This document shows, piece by piece, positions 1 through 10,065 of a stretch of 64,000 nucleotides of DNA. The notes under the pieces were generated by a model. It did no database searches, had not been told where the DNA came from, and was given only the letters and a program-made list of their open reading frames with translations. The stretch comes from Burkholderia territorii. Lineage in GTDB: Bacteria; Pseudomonadota; Gammaproteobacteria; Burkholderiales; Burkholderiaceae. The number at the start of each line of letters is the position of its first letter. Position 1 is the first letter of the stretch. Made by a program: the position numbers and the translations under genes. The stretch covers positions 496,001 through 560,000 of the forward strand of contig NZ_CADFEJ010000001.1 of the NCBI RefSeq assembly GCF_902833055.1. Direction: 5' to 3'.

Positions 1-415
1 CGGGCGCACCTTCGGTGCTGCAGAACTGGTTCAGCATGCCCTGGAAACCGCGAAACAGCGTGACGTCGGCGTTCAGGCACAGCGCGGCCACGTAGCGGCC
101 GCTCGAATCCTTGATGCCGATCGACGTGCTTTTCGCGGTGCGGCCGTCGGCGAAGCGGTTCGCGTAGTTCGCGAGCACCTGCGGGAAGTCGTCGTCCTCG
201 ATGCGGGCGAGCCCGAGTTCGGTCGCCGGATCGCCGATCGCGCGGCCCGACAGGTTGTTGTGGATCGCGAGGATCGCGTGCTCCGGCGTGCGCAGGTCGT
301 GCACGACGACTTCGGTGAACGGCCCGAACATCGCGCCGAGCCCTTCGGCGATGCGCAGCACCTGCTCGATCAGCGATGCCTGCTCCGACAGTGGCCTGGC
401 GTGGGGCGTGGTCAT
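1..415 (-). CDS. YheO/DauR-type PAS-domain transcriptional regulator (3' part beyond window)
   Basis: Partial gene. It starts at ATG 413-415 and is still open at base 1, giving 138 codons. The protein begins MTTPHARPLSEQASLIEQ and continues with a PAS-like segment typical of the YheO family, including EVVVHDLRTPEHAILAI near residue 37 and later GIKDSSGRYVAALCLNAD. Family members carry a C-terminal helix-turn-helix that would lie left of the window; E. coli DauR represses D-arginine catabolism genes. The start codon overlaps the stop of the upstream YbaK-like gene as ATGA, so the two are probably translationally coupled. The family call is good; the regulated genes are unknown. Confidence 0.72.
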   Translation of the reverse strand, partial: MTTPHARPLSEQASLIEQVLRIAEGLGAMFGPFTEVVVHDLRTPEHAILAIHNNLSGRAIGDPATELGLARIEDDDFPQVLANYANRFADGRTAKSTSIGIKDSSGRYVAALCLNADVTLFRGFQGMLNQFCSTEGAP

Positions 416-933
416 GTGCTGGCCTCGGGCGCGGGTGCGTCGGCCGTCTGCGGTCGCGTGATGTCGGCCAGCAGCGGGCGGGCGATTCGCACGTAGTCGG
501 ATGCGTCGAGCACGACCGAGCGATCGAGGCGACCCGCGTTGAACGCGATTTCATCGTTGAGTTCGATCAGCGCGGGGTCGACGACGAGCGTCACGTTCGA
601 GTCGAACACGAACGGCGGCACGGCGCCCATCACGCAGCGCGTGACGGTGGCCGCAAGTTCGGGCGGCGCGAGCGTTGCCTTGCGGCGGCCGACCGCGTCG
701 GCGACCTTGCGGAAATCGATCTTCAGATGACCGGGGATGACCGCAAGGGCGGTGGCGTCGCCGCCGTCCTTGAACGTGCAGAGCATTGCCTTCGCGCCCT
801 GCTCGGGACGCGTGCCGCGAATCGCGGCGATTACGTCGGATTTGCCTTCGGCCGGGTGGTCCAGCACGCGGAACCGCGCGCCGGCGGTGGTCAGCAGCTC
901 GCACAGCGCGTCGAAAACGGGATAGTCGCTCAT
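412..933 (-). CDS. YbaK/EbsC-family aminoacyl-tRNA deacylase-like protein
   Basis: 173-residue protein starting MSDYPVFDALCELL; the whole length matches the YbaK/ProRS-associated editing domain. Visible family features are VLDHPAEGKSDVIAAIRG and the conserved lysine region QGAKAMLCTF, then ATVTRCVMGAVPPFVF, the glycine-proline-type pocket loop of the fold. Such free-standing domains hydrolyse mischarged aminoacyl-tRNAs in the cytoplasm; the exact tRNA cannot be read from sequence. The frame is open further upstream to 1059, but the ATG at 931-933 starts at the conserved domain. The 3' end overlaps the next gene's start by ATGA, which makes a two-gene operon with the PAS regulator. Confidence 0.75.
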   Translation of the reverse strand: MSDYPVFDALCELLTTAGARFRVLDHPAEGKSDVIAAIRGTRPEQGAKAMLCTFKDGGDATALAVIPGHLKIDFRKVADAVGRRKATLAPPELAATVTRCVMGAVPPFVFDSNVTLVVDPALIELNDEIAFNAGRLDRSVVLDASDYVRIARPLLADITRPQTADAPAPEAST

Positions 934-1158
934 GTCGATCCGGGCAGAGGAGGGCGCGCATCGCGGTGCGCGGGGACGGCGCGCTTGCGCATCGCTATCG
1001 ATGAATTGTCCAAGTATAGACGTTTTGTCATTCGCGTGGCGCAGGTTCGGCGCATGCACCGCCCAATCGGGATTCCCACCAACTGCCGAAAGACCATTTC
1101 ATATTGCGGCATGCGCGCGAAATTCCCGTCACGCGCCCGTCCCGCCGCTTGAAAACCT

Positions 1159-1175
1159 GTTTTGCATCGCAAAAC
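1159..1175. promoter_or_regulatory. Perfect inverted repeat upstream of aceA (GTTTTGC-ATC-GCAAAAC)
   Basis: Seven-base arms GTTTTGC and GCAAAAC are separated by ATC, about 175 bases before the aceA start. The TTTGC-N3-GCAAA core resembles sites described for RamB/ScfR-type acetate and fatty-acid regulators, but the regulator itself is not in the window, so assignment is inference. Confidence 0.45.
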
Positions 1176-1190
1176 GCACCGCTTATCTCA

Positions 1191-1233
1191 TTGAAAAGCA
1201 AGCGAAATTTATATCTTATGTCTTATATAAGAC
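1191..1233 (+). promoter_or_regulatory. Likely aceA promoter with 14-bp palindromic operator
   Basis: A TTGAAA element at 1191-1196 is followed about 17 bases later by an AT-rich TCTTAT stretch, a plausible sigma-70 promoter in a locally A/T-rich island of a GC-rich genome. Immediately downstream, 1220-1233 is the perfect palindrome GTCTTATATAAGAC, placed where a bound repressor would block initiation. A half-site (ATCTTATG) sits just upstream. The palindrome is seen directly; promoter assignment is inference. Confidence 0.5.
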
Positions 1234-1348
1234 TTCGTCGAAAACGGATCGGGCGGCGTTACCATTGAGTCCATGCAGTTCGCTTCGTCACACGAAGCGG
1301 GCACGCTGAACCCTTTACTCAAATGCGCTTCGTTCCCAGGAGATTGAC

Positions 1349-2935
1349 ATGTCCCAATATCAAGACGACATCAAGGCAGTGGCTGGCTTGAAGGAAAACC
1401 ACGGCAGCGCGTGGAATGCCATCAATCCCGAGTATGCCGCCCGCATGCGTGCCCAGAACAAGTTCAAGACGGGCCTCGACATCGCGAAGTACACCGCGAA
1501 GATCATGCGCGCCGACATGGCCGCGTACGATGCCGATCCGTCCAAGTACACGCAGTCGCTGGGCTGCTGGCACGGTTTCATCGGCCAGCAGAAGATGATC
1601 TCCATCAAGAAGCACTTCAACAGCACCGAACGCCGTTACCTGTACCTGTCGGGGTGGATGGTTGCCGCGCTGCGCTCGGAGTTCGGCCCGCTGCCGGACC
1701 AGTCGATGCACGAAAAGACGTCGGTCAGCGCGCTGATCCGCGAGCTGTACACGTTCCTGCGCCAGGCCGACGCGCGCGAGCTGGGCGGCCTGTTCCGCGA
1801 ACTGGATGCCGCGAAGGACCCGGCTGCCAAGGCCGCGATCCAGGAAAAGATCGACAACCACGTGACGCACGTCGTGCCGATCATCGCCGACATCGACGCC
1901 GGCTTCGGCAACGCGGAAGCAACGTACCTGCTGGCCAAGCAATTCATCGAAGCGGGCGCGTGCTGTATCCAGATCGAGAACCAGGTGTCCGACGAGAAGC
2001 AGTGCGGCCACCAGGACGGCAAGGTCACCGTGCCGCACGAGGACTTCCTCGCGAAAATCCGCGCGATCCGCTATGCATTCCTCGAACTGGGCGTGGACGA
2101 CGGCATCATCGTCGCGCGTACCGATTCGCTGGGCGCCGGCCTCACCAAGCAGATCGCCGTCACCAACCAGCCGGGCGACCTGGGCGACCAGTACAACTCG
2201 TTCCTCGATTGCGAAGAACTGTCGGCCGACCAGCTGGGCAACGGTGACGTCGTCATCAAGCGCGACGGCAAGCTGCTGCGTCCGAAGCGCCTGCCGAGCA
2301 ACCTGTTCCAGTTCCGCGCCGGCACGGGCGAAGCGCGTTGCGTGCTCGACTGCATCACGTCGCTGCAGAACGGCGCCGACCTGCTGTGGATCGAAACCGA
2401 AAAGCCGCACATCGCGCAGATCGGCGGCATGGTCAAGGAAATCCGCAAGGTGATCCCGAACGCGAAGCTGGTGTACAACAACAGCCCGTCGTTCAACTGG
2501 ACGCTCAACTTCCGTCAACAGGCGTACGACGCGATGAAGGAAGCGGGCAAGGACGTGTCGGCGTACGACCGTGCACAGCTGATGAGCGTCGAGTACGACG
2601 AGACCGAACTGGCCAAGCTCGCCGACGAGAAGATCCGCACGTTCCAGGCCGATGCGTCGCGTGAAGCAGGCATCTTCCACCACCTGATCACGCTGCCGAC
2701 GTACCACACGGCCGCACTGTCGACCGACAACCTCGCGAAGGAATACTTCGGCGAACAGGGCATGCTCGGCTACGTGGCCGGCGTGCAGCGCAAGGAAATC
2801 CGTCAGGGCATCGCGTGCGTCAAGCACCAGAACATGTCCGGCTCGGATATCGGCGACGACCACAAGGAATACTTCAGCGGCGAAGCCGCGCTGAAGGCGG
2901 CGGGCAAGGACAACACGATGAACCAGTTCTCGTAA
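1349..2935 (+). CDS. aceA: Isocitrate lyase
   Basis: 528-residue cytoplasmic enzyme of the glyoxylate shunt, cleaving isocitrate to glyoxylate and succinate for growth on acetate, fatty acids and other C2 sources. The catalytic signature K-Q-C-G-H lies at residues 217-221 (C219 the active-site Cys). Mg2+-binding and substrate-loop sequences such as IIADIDAGFGN and VARTDSLGAG are present. The length fits the longer Pseudomonas-type subfamily (about 530 residues) rather than E. coli AceA (434). AGGAG at 1338-1342 sets the ATG start. The gene is monocistronic: two palindromes precede it and a strong intrinsic terminator follows. No malate synthase is in the window. Confidence 0.97.
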   Translation: MSQYQDDIKAVAGLKENHGSAWNAINPEYAARMRAQNKFKTGLDIAKYTAKIMRADMAAYDADPSKYTQSLGCWHGFIGQQKMISIKKHFNSTERRYLYLSGWMVAALRSEFGPLPDQSMHEKTSVSALIRELYTFLRQADARELGGLFRELDAAKDPAAKAAIQEKIDNHVTHVVPIIADIDAGFGNAEATYLLAKQFIEAGACCIQIENQVSDEKQCGHQDGKVTVPHEDFLAKIRAIRYAFLELGVDDGIIVARTDSLGAGLTKQIAVTNQPGDLGDQYNSFLDCEELSADQLGNGDVVIKRDGKLLRPKRLPSNLFQFRAGTGEARCVLDCITSLQNGADLLWIETEKPHIAQIGGMVKEIRKVIPNAKLVYNNSPSFNWTLNFRQQAYDAMKEAGKDVSAYDRAQLMSVEYDETELAKLADEKIRTFQADASREAGIFHHLITLPTYHTAALSTDNLAKEYFGEQGMLGYVAGVQRKEIRQGIACVKHQNMSGSDIGDDHKEYFSGEAALKAAGKDNTMNQFS

Positions 2936-2954
2936 TCGTCACACCCGCGGCACG

Positions 2955-2991
2955 ACGCCAACCCGTTCATTGCGGGTTGGCGTTTTTTTTT
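2955..2991 (+). terminator. Intrinsic terminator after aceA
   Basis: An 11-bp perfect stem (ACGCCAACCCG at 2955-2965 with CGGGTTGGCGT at 2973-2983), seven-base loop and a run of nine T. It lies between convergent genes; its T-run overlaps the stop codon of the minus-strand EthD gene. Confidence 0.93.
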
Positions 2992-3706
2992 ATCCGCGCA
3001 CGGCCTTCACGATGTACTGGCTCGTCGGCACCACGTCGATCTTGTCGAAATCGATGAAGCGTGCGCAGCTGTCCATCATCTCCGCGACGTTGCGCTGGAA
3101 TTTCCCGTCGTCGCCGACCGCATCGAAGAACGCATGCGGATCGGTCATCGCGGCCGCCGGGAAGCATTCCTCGACGATCGCGTCGTAGCCGGGCGCCGCA
3201 TGCGTGAGCGCGCGCACGACCACGTTCTGCACGTACAGGAAGTTGTCCTGCGTATCGATCGCGACGCGCGTGTGGTGGCCGTGCCATACGTCGAGCCACG
3301 CTTCGTGCGTGAGACGCGGCGGCCGCTTCAGGAACGCGAGCTGAGAGAAGCCGGTCGTGCGCTCGCCGGGCCGCGCCGGAAAGCGCGTGTTCGGAATCGG
3401 CTGCGACTCGGTGACGAGGTACGCGGCCATATGCGGGACGATCGAACGCACCGCGTCGTCGAACGGCTGGCGGAACATCGGGTTCGCGCTGTCGAGCCAC
3501 ACCGCGACGATCCCGTCGATGCCCGGGTGCGTGTTGGTCTGCTTCAGGCCGGCGGCCGGCGCGACGTCGGCGTCGGCGACGTTGACCTGCACGCCGTGCG
3601 CGCCCAGCGACAACAGCTTGTCGGCGAGCTGCGCGCGCACGCTGCGGCTCCATTGCTCGGGCGCGGCCTGCGCGTCGCGCCACAACACGTAAATGACTTT
3701 CTCCAT
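2990..3706 (-). CDS. EthD-domain (dimeric alpha-beta barrel) protein
   Basis: 238-residue protein starting MEKVIYVLWRDAQAAPE. The C-terminal half (FLKRPPRLTHEAWLDVWHGHHTRVA) is the characteristic EthD motif: the K-R-x-x-x-L-T-x-E-x-F/W-x-x-x-W-x-x-x-H signature seen in ferredoxin-fold proteins tied to ether, sterol and aromatic degradation. An earlier GIDGIVAVWLDSANPM segment suggests two tandem ferredoxin-like halves. The start at 3704-3706 is preceded by GGAG. It lies 50 bases downstream of an NTF2-like gene on the same strand and is probably co-transcribed with it. No catalytic role can be assigned; such proteins are often accessory enzymes or cyclases in catabolic clusters. Confidence 0.72.
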   Translation of the reverse strand: MEKVIYVLWRDAQAAPEQWSRSVRAQLADKLLSLGAHGVQVNVADADVAPAAGLKQTNTHPGIDGIVAVWLDSANPMFRQPFDDAVRSIVPHMAAYLVTESQPIPNTRFPARPGERTTGFSQLAFLKRPPRLTHEAWLDVWHGHHTRVAIDTQDNFLYVQNVVVRALTHAAPGYDAIVEECFPAAAMTDPHAFFDAVGDDGKFQRNVAEMMDSCARFIDFDKIDVVPTSQYIVKAVRG

Positions 3707-3756
3707 TGCTCCGGCTCCAAAGGGAATGACGAGGTCGGCGGCGCTGCCGCCGGGTT

Positions 3757-4278
3757 TCAGGAAGCGTTGACGGCCGAGTCGTTCGCACCCGGTGCGTCGG
3801 ATGCGCCGGGTGCGAAGCGGTTGGCGGTCAGCGTGCACGACGGCGGAATCGGCGACGTGACGGTTTCGAACAGGCGCTCGTGACGCGTCGCGTGAATGCG
3901 CCACACGCCGTCGTGCTTCACGTACTGGTCGTCGTAGAACGCGGTGCCGTGCAGCAGGTAGTTGTCCTCCAGATTGATCGCGTGATCCTCGAGAAACCAC
4001 ACGCCGCACGCATGATCGGCGGATACCAGCGTGAGCTCGGGGTGGTGGCCGTGATGCATCGTCAGGAAGATCGGCTTGCCGATCAGTTCGCGCAGGCTCG
4101 ACACGAACGCGTCGCGCCCGTCGTACGCATAGCGGCCGCCGTACAGGCGCGCCTCGCAATCCTCGGTCAGGCACTGCGCGAGCAGCGACCAGTCGTGCGT
4201 GTCGATCGCGCGGAAATACCGGTACTTCAGTTGGCGGATCTGCTCGTACTCGTGGAGCGTGCGGGTCGTCTCGTCCAT
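3757..4278 (-). CDS. NTF2-like / SnoaL-like protein
   Basis: 173-residue protein starting MDETTRTLHEYEQIRQLKYRYFRAIDTHDW, the usual opening of SnoaL_4 cone-fold proteins (isomerases, dehydratases or dioxygenase small-subunit relatives). The conserved MHHGHHPEL and later WRIHATRHERLF match the divergently encoded protein at 4488, so the two are paralogues. The C-terminus has a short low-complexity repeat (APGASDAPGAND) whose DNA forms a perfect 11-bp hairpin. First gene of a two-gene unit with the EthD gene. Likely substrate: a hydrophobic ring compound, by analogy only. Confidence 0.72.
   Translation of the reverse strand: MDETTRTLHEYEQIRQLKYRYFRAIDTHDWSLLAQCLTEDCEARLYGGRYAYDGRDAFVSSLRELIGKPIFLTMHHGHHPELTLVSADHACGVWFLEDHAINLEDNYLLHGTAFYDDQYVKHDGVWRIHATRHERLFETVTSPIPPSCTLTANRFAPGASDAPGANDSAVNAS
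3782..3816. repeat. Hairpin within the 3' end of the NTF2-like gene
   Basis: Perfect 11-bp inverted repeat (TTCGCACCCGG at 3782-3792 and CCGGGTGCGAA at 3806-3816), loop of 13. It lies inside the coding region just upstream of the EthD gene in transcription order. It could slow decay or attenuate read-through; no T-run follows it. Confidence 0.5.
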
Positions 4279-4487
4279 CGCCGTGTCTCGTGGTGGTGTC
4301 GTCGGATGGTAGGAACGAAGCTGCCCGTGTCACATCGTCTGATCGGATGAACGCCGCGGACTGCACTCGATTCCGTGCGATATGCGGCATCGAGGTTCAT
4401 CCAAACAGGTGATGGCCGGCTTCCCGTGCGCCTGTAACGTGGCGTCGACGCGGTTTCGATCCGCGCACACGACACCAAGGAGGCGGC

Positions 4488-4988
4488 ATGACCCCGATCG
4501 AACGAATGGAAGCGCGCGTGCGCAGGCTAGAGGACGCCGACGCGATCCGCCGCCTGAAGGCGCGCTACTTCACGTGCTGCGACCGGAAGGATCCCGAAGG
4601 GATGCGCGAGTGCTTCACGCCCGGCGCCGTGCATATCGACTATGGACGCATCGGCACGTTCGACCACCGCGACGCGCTCGTCGACGTGTTCGAGCGGCTC
4701 GGCTGCCACCCGCACATCGTCGAGATGCACCACGGCGTGAATCCCGATATCACCGTGCTCGACGACACGCATGCGCGCGGCACGTGGGGCCTGCATTACC
4801 AGATGCTCGATACCAATGCACGCACGCTCACGCAGCTCGGCGCGACCTACGACGACGAATACCGGAAGGTCGACGGCGAATGGAAGATTGCGGCCACGCG
4901 CTGCGTCGTCACGTCGACGTTGTCGGCCCGCTACGACGGCGACGCGCCGGGCGTGCTGTTCGCCGGCACGCAGCCGCCGGTCGCGTGA
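4488..4988 (+). CDS. NTF2-like / SnoaL-like protein (paralogue of the 3757-4278 protein)
   Basis: 166 residues, beginning MTPIERMEARVRRLEDADAIRRLKARYF. It shares the aromatic-rich N-terminal helix, the VEMHHGVNPDITVL strand and the YDDEYRKVDGEWKIAATR C-terminal strand with the divergent gene at 3757-4278. AGGAGG at 4479-4484 sets the start. It heads a plus-strand run of three short-chain dehydrogenases, so it probably acts on an intermediate of the same pathway as an isomerase, dehydratase or binding protein. The exact reaction cannot be told. Confidence 0.72.
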   Translation: MTPIERMEARVRRLEDADAIRRLKARYFTCCDRKDPEGMRECFTPGAVHIDYGRIGTFDHRDALVDVFERLGCHPHIVEMHHGVNPDITVLDDTHARGTWGLHYQMLDTNARTLTQLGATYDDEYRKVDGEWKIAATRCVVTSTLSARYDGDAPGVLFAGTQPPVA

Positions 4989-5039
4989 CGACGCGCGCGA
5001 TCCACGCAGGTTGAAGACATTCCCCGGGAGACATCGAAC

Positions 5040-5906
5040 ATGGCACAGAACCACGAGGCCCCCGTCGCCGTCGTGACGGGCGCGTCGCGCGGCGCGGGCA
5101 AGGGCATCGCGCGCGCGCTCGGCGCGGCCGGCATGACCGTCTACGTGACGGGCCGCTCGCAGCACGAAGGCGACGCGCCGTTGCCCGGCACGATCCACGA
5201 AACCGCGCGCGAGATCGATTCGCTGGGCGGACGCGGGATCGCCGTCGCATGCGACCACGCGGACGACGCACAGGTGAAGGCGCTGTTCGAGCGCGTCGAA
5301 CGCGACAGCGGGCGCCTCGACATCCTCGTCAACAACGCGACGTATCTGCACGACCAGCTGATCCTGCCGGGCCCGTTCTGGGAGAAGTCGCTCGATCTCG
5401 TGAACATCCTTGACGTCGGGCTGCGCTCCGCGTACGTCGCGAGCTGGCACGCCGCGCCGCTGATGACGAGGCGCCGCAGCGGGCTGATCGCGTTCACGTC
5501 GTCGTTCGGCGCGAGCTGCTACATGCACGGCGCCGCGTACGGCGCGCAGAAATCGGGCGTCGACAAGTTCGCGAAGGACATGGCCGTCGACCTGAAGCCG
5601 TTCGACGTCGCCGCCGTGTCGATCTGGATGGGTCCGCTGCGCACCGAACGCACGACGCGCGTGTGGGACGAGCATCCGGATCTCTACAAGGAGTTCTCGC
5701 TCGTCGCCGAAAGCCCGGAATTCACCGGCCGCGTGATTCAGGCGATCCATGCCGATCCGCAGCGCATGGCGTTGTCGGGGCAGGTGCTGGTCGGTGCGGA
5801 AGCCGCGCTGCGGTACGGCATCGCGGATCTCGACGGCAAGCAGCCGCCGTCGTATCGCGAGCTGCTCGGCGGGCCCGTGCAGGCACATCCGGCAATCGTC
5901 GCGTAA
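5040..5906 (+). CDS. Short-chain dehydrogenase/reductase (SDR family)
   Basis: 288 residues. A Rossmann cofactor motif TGASRGAGKGIA lies near residue 14, the NNA motif follows in LVNNATYLHDQLILPG, and the catalytic pair is Y167 and K171 (YGAQK) with an upstream serine in FTSSFG. It is longer than classical SDRs through an extended substrate loop (WMGPLRTERTTRVWDEHPDLY). A GGGAG-type site precedes ATG 5040. It lies 51 bases after the NTF2-like gene and 9 bases before the next SDR, so it is co-transcribed. Substrate unknown; an alcohol or ketone of a cyclic compound is suggested by context. Confidence 0.82.
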   Translation: MAQNHEAPVAVVTGASRGAGKGIARALGAAGMTVYVTGRSQHEGDAPLPGTIHETAREIDSLGGRGIAVACDHADDAQVKALFERVERDSGRLDILVNNATYLHDQLILPGPFWEKSLDLVNILDVGLRSAYVASWHAAPLMTRRRSGLIAFTSSFGASCYMHGAAYGAQKSGVDKFAKDMAVDLKPFDVAAVSIWMGPLRTERTTRVWDEHPDLYKEFSLVAESPEFTGRVIQAIHADPQRMALSGQVLVGAEAALRYGIADLDGKQPPSYRELLGGPVQAHPAIVA

Positions 5907-5915
5907 GGAGCGCAG

Positions 5916-6671
5916 ATGGGCATTCTCGAAGGCAAGGTCGCGCTCGTCACGGGTGCGGGGCAGGGTGTCGGGCAAGGCGTTGCGCACGCGCTCGCGGCGG
6001 AAGGCGCGCAAGTGGCCGTGGTCGGCCGCACGCGCGACAAGCTGATCGCGACCTGCGATGCGATTCGCGCACGCGGCGGCGTCGCGGAACCGTTCGTATG
6101 CGACGTGATGGATGCCGCGCAGATCGCGCGGTGCGTCGATGCGGTCGTCGAGCGGTTTCGCGGCGTGCAGATCCTGATCAACAACGCGCAGGTCGTGCCG
6201 CTCGGCCGCCTGCTCGACGTGACCGACGCGGATTTTCTCGCGGGCCTCGAGTCGGGGCCGATCGCGACGCTGCGCATGATGCGCGCGTGTCATCCGCATC
6301 TGAAGGGCGATGGCGTGATCGTCAATTTCGCGTCGTCGGCCGCGGTGCGCTGGGACACGTCGGGCTACGGCGCGTACGCGGCGACCAAGGAAGCGATTCG
6401 CGCGCTCACGCGCGCGGCGGCATGCGAATGGGGGGCCGACGGCATTCGCGTGAACGCGGTCGCACCGCATGCGCTGTCGCCGGGGCTGAAGGGATGGGTC
6501 GACGCTAACCCGGACGAAGCAGCCGCGTTCTTCCGCACGATCCCGCTCGGCCGCGTCGGCGACTGCGAGCGCGACATCGGGCGCGCGATCGTGTTCCTCG
6601 CGAGCCGCGACGCCGGATACCTGACGGGGGCGACGCTGCCGCTCGATGGCGGGCAGGCGTACTGGGGCTGA
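5916..6671 (+). CDS. Short-chain dehydrogenase/reductase (SDR family)
   Basis: 251 residues with classical SDR layout: TGAGQGVGQG cofactor loop, NNAQ motif (ILINNAQVVPLG), catalytic Y154 and K158 (YAATK), and a C-terminal YLTGATLPLDGGQAYWG of the usual dinucleotide-fold lid. It starts nine bases after the preceding SDR stop, with AAGGAG in the gap, so the two genes are tightly coupled. A likely NAD(P)-dependent alcohol dehydrogenase or ketoreductase of the surrounding catabolic set; the substrate is not readable. Confidence 0.82.
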   Translation: MGILEGKVALVTGAGQGVGQGVAHALAAEGAQVAVVGRTRDKLIATCDAIRARGGVAEPFVCDVMDAAQIARCVDAVVERFRGVQILINNAQVVPLGRLLDVTDADFLAGLESGPIATLRMMRACHPHLKGDGVIVNFASSAAVRWDTSGYGAYAATKEAIRALTRAAACEWGADGIRVNAVAPHALSPGLKGWVDANPDEAAAFFRTIPLGRVGDCERDIGRAIVFLASRDAGYLTGATLPLDGGQAYWG

Positions 6672-6767
6672 CGGCGAACGCGCCGCACATCAACGGCCGG
6701 CCGCTCGCGCGTGGCAACGCGCCGAGGCCGGCAAACCGGAATCGGAAAGCATCGAGGAGAAAACGAC

Positions 6768-7544
6768 ATGGGTCGACTGGAAGGAAAGGTGGCGATCGTC
6801 ACGGGCGGCGCGCGCGGGATGGGCGCCGCAACGTGCAGGCTGTTCGTCGAGGAAGGCGCGCGCGTCGTGATCGGCGACGTGCTCGACGCGGAGGGCGAGG
6901 CGCTTGCGCGTGAGCTCGGCGACGCGGCACGCTTCATGCGGCTGGACGTGAGCGACGAAGCGAACTGGGCGCGCGTTGCCGATGCGACCGTCGAGCAGTT
7001 CGGCCGCATCGACGTGCTCGTGAACAACGCGGCCGTGCTGACGTTCGGCGCGATCACCGAATTGTCGAAACGCGATTTCGAGCGTGCGGTATCGATCAAT
7101 TTGGTCGGCACGTTCGTCGGCATCCGCACGATCGCACCGCGCATGATCGCGCAGAAGCGCGGGTCGATCGTCAATATCTCGTCGGTGGACGGGCTGCGCG
7201 GTGTGAACGCGCTGGCCGCCTACGTATCGAGCAAATGGGGCGTGCGCGGGTTGACGAAGGTGGCGGCGCTCGAACTCGGCCACCAGGGCGTGCGCGTGAA
7301 TTCGATCCATCCCGGCGGCGTCAATACTGCGATGTCGAATCCGACCGGCGCGCCGCTCGACGAGGTCAACAAGCACTACACGCACGTGCCGCTGCAGCGC
7401 GTCGGCTTGCCTGACGAAATCGCGCGGGCGACGCTGTTTCTCGCGAGCGACGAAGCGTCGTACTGCAACGGCGCCGAACTGTCCGTCGACGGCGGGATGG
7501 CCGCGGGCGCGTATTACCCCGGATTGCCGGGCGCGCCGTTTTGA
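6768..7544 (+). CDS. SDR family oxidoreductase, 3-alpha/20-beta-hydroxysteroid dehydrogenase-like
   Basis: 258 residues starting MGRLEGKVAIVTGGARGMGAA, with NNAAVLTFGAI and catalytic Y152-K156 (YVSSK), preceded by SSVDGLRG. The opening and the HPGGVNTAM region resemble bacterial 3-alpha,20-beta-hydroxysteroid dehydrogenases, which interconvert keto and hydroxy groups on steroid rings. That similarity is judged by eye, so the steroid label is tentative. GAGGAG at 6754-6759 selects this ATG over an in-frame one at 6711. Last gene of the plus-strand block; hairpins and a T-run terminator follow. Confidence 0.8.
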   Translation: MGRLEGKVAIVTGGARGMGAATCRLFVEEGARVVIGDVLDAEGEALARELGDAARFMRLDVSDEANWARVADATVEQFGRIDVLVNNAAVLTFGAITELSKRDFERAVSINLVGTFVGIRTIAPRMIAQKRGSIVNISSVDGLRGVNALAAYVSSKWGVRGLTKVAALELGHQGVRVNSIHPGGVNTAMSNPTGAPLDEVNKHYTHVPLQRVGLPDEIARATLFLASDEASYCNGAELSVDGGMAAGAYYPGLPGAPF

Positions 7545-7551
7545 GGGGTAC

Positions 7552-7587
7552 CGCACACAACGCATCCGTGACGGATGTTTGTGTGCG
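7552..7587. repeat. Bipartite hairpin after the SDR gene
   Basis: CGCACACAA (7552-7560) pairs with TTGTGTGCG (7579-7587), and inside it CATCCG pairs with CGGATG around a TGA loop. It is very close to the stop codon and lacks a T-run. It may act as a 3' stabiliser or part of a tandem termination region. Confidence 0.5.
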
Positions 7588-7634
7588 CAACCTAATTCAG
7601 GGTTTGCCTGAGTAGCGCAAAAACGAATTCGCGC

Positions 7635-7680
7635 CGCGACCATTCGCGTGCATCGCAGGCGAACGGTCGCGCGGTTTTTT
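7635..7680 (+). terminator. Intrinsic terminator of the plus-strand SDR block
   Basis: A stem of CGCGACC with GGTCGCG continues past one mismatch as TTCGC with GCGAA, followed by six T at 7675-7680. It sits about 90 bases after the SDR stop. The rest of 7681-8068 is the pckG upstream region; an 8-bp palindrome GTTGCAAC (7806-7813) lies in it, but no clear promoter is seen. Confidence 0.8.
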
Positions 7681-8068
7681 CCGTTTTCGCGAGACCCTTG
7701 CAGGGCGGACGTTCCAGCCGTTTCGTCCCCAAAGCGCACGCGCCGACGCAGTAAAAAAGACCTGCAGGCAAGCAGCATGCCGGCGCGTCGTGACAATTGT
7801 TTCTTGTTGCAACGCAACGCCCGCCCAATAACGGCGATGGTATGCTGGCCGGCATGGAGTTGTACGGCAGGTTGCTTGCATGGCGAAACTCGCGTTCGCA
7901 CACTCATACGAGACATCACATTCTCTCGCCCGCATCGCGGCATCGATACGCGCTCCGCTCGCGTGTCCCGCCTTGCGCGTCGCTGCATCCTGCGCTCCGA
8001 CCGCATTCCCCATCTCGCGGGTTCGTCCCGCATCCGCCATCCCCGCCCAATAGTCTGGAGACATTCTC

Positions 8069-9934
<1,866 letters not shown>

Positions 9935-9975
9935 CGATTCGAGTCAAAGTCACCTGGTAACGACGTGGTGGCAAG

Positions 9976-10019
9976 AACGTCCCGCCGCCGGCAAGCATCG
10001 CCGGCGGCGGGACGTTTTT
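9976..10019. terminator. Intrinsic terminator after pckG, probably bidirectional
   Basis: Perfect 17-bp stem (9976-9992 with 10000-10016), seven-base loop, and T5 at 10015-10019. The complementary A-rich side serves the convergent minus-strand gene ending at 10066. Confidence 0.93.
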
Positions 10020-10065
10020 GTTTCTGCTTCGTTTCAGCGTTGTGCGTGCCGCGCCGGCCGTGCGC

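Noticed and set aside
4527-6470. Minus-strand open frame of 647 codons
   Set aside because: Covers three well-supported plus-strand genes (NTF2-like protein and SDRs) and lacks a domain.
7806-7813. GTTGCAAC palindrome upstream of pckG as a regulator site
   Set aside because: Only 8 bp and no adjacent promoter element; too short to stand alone.
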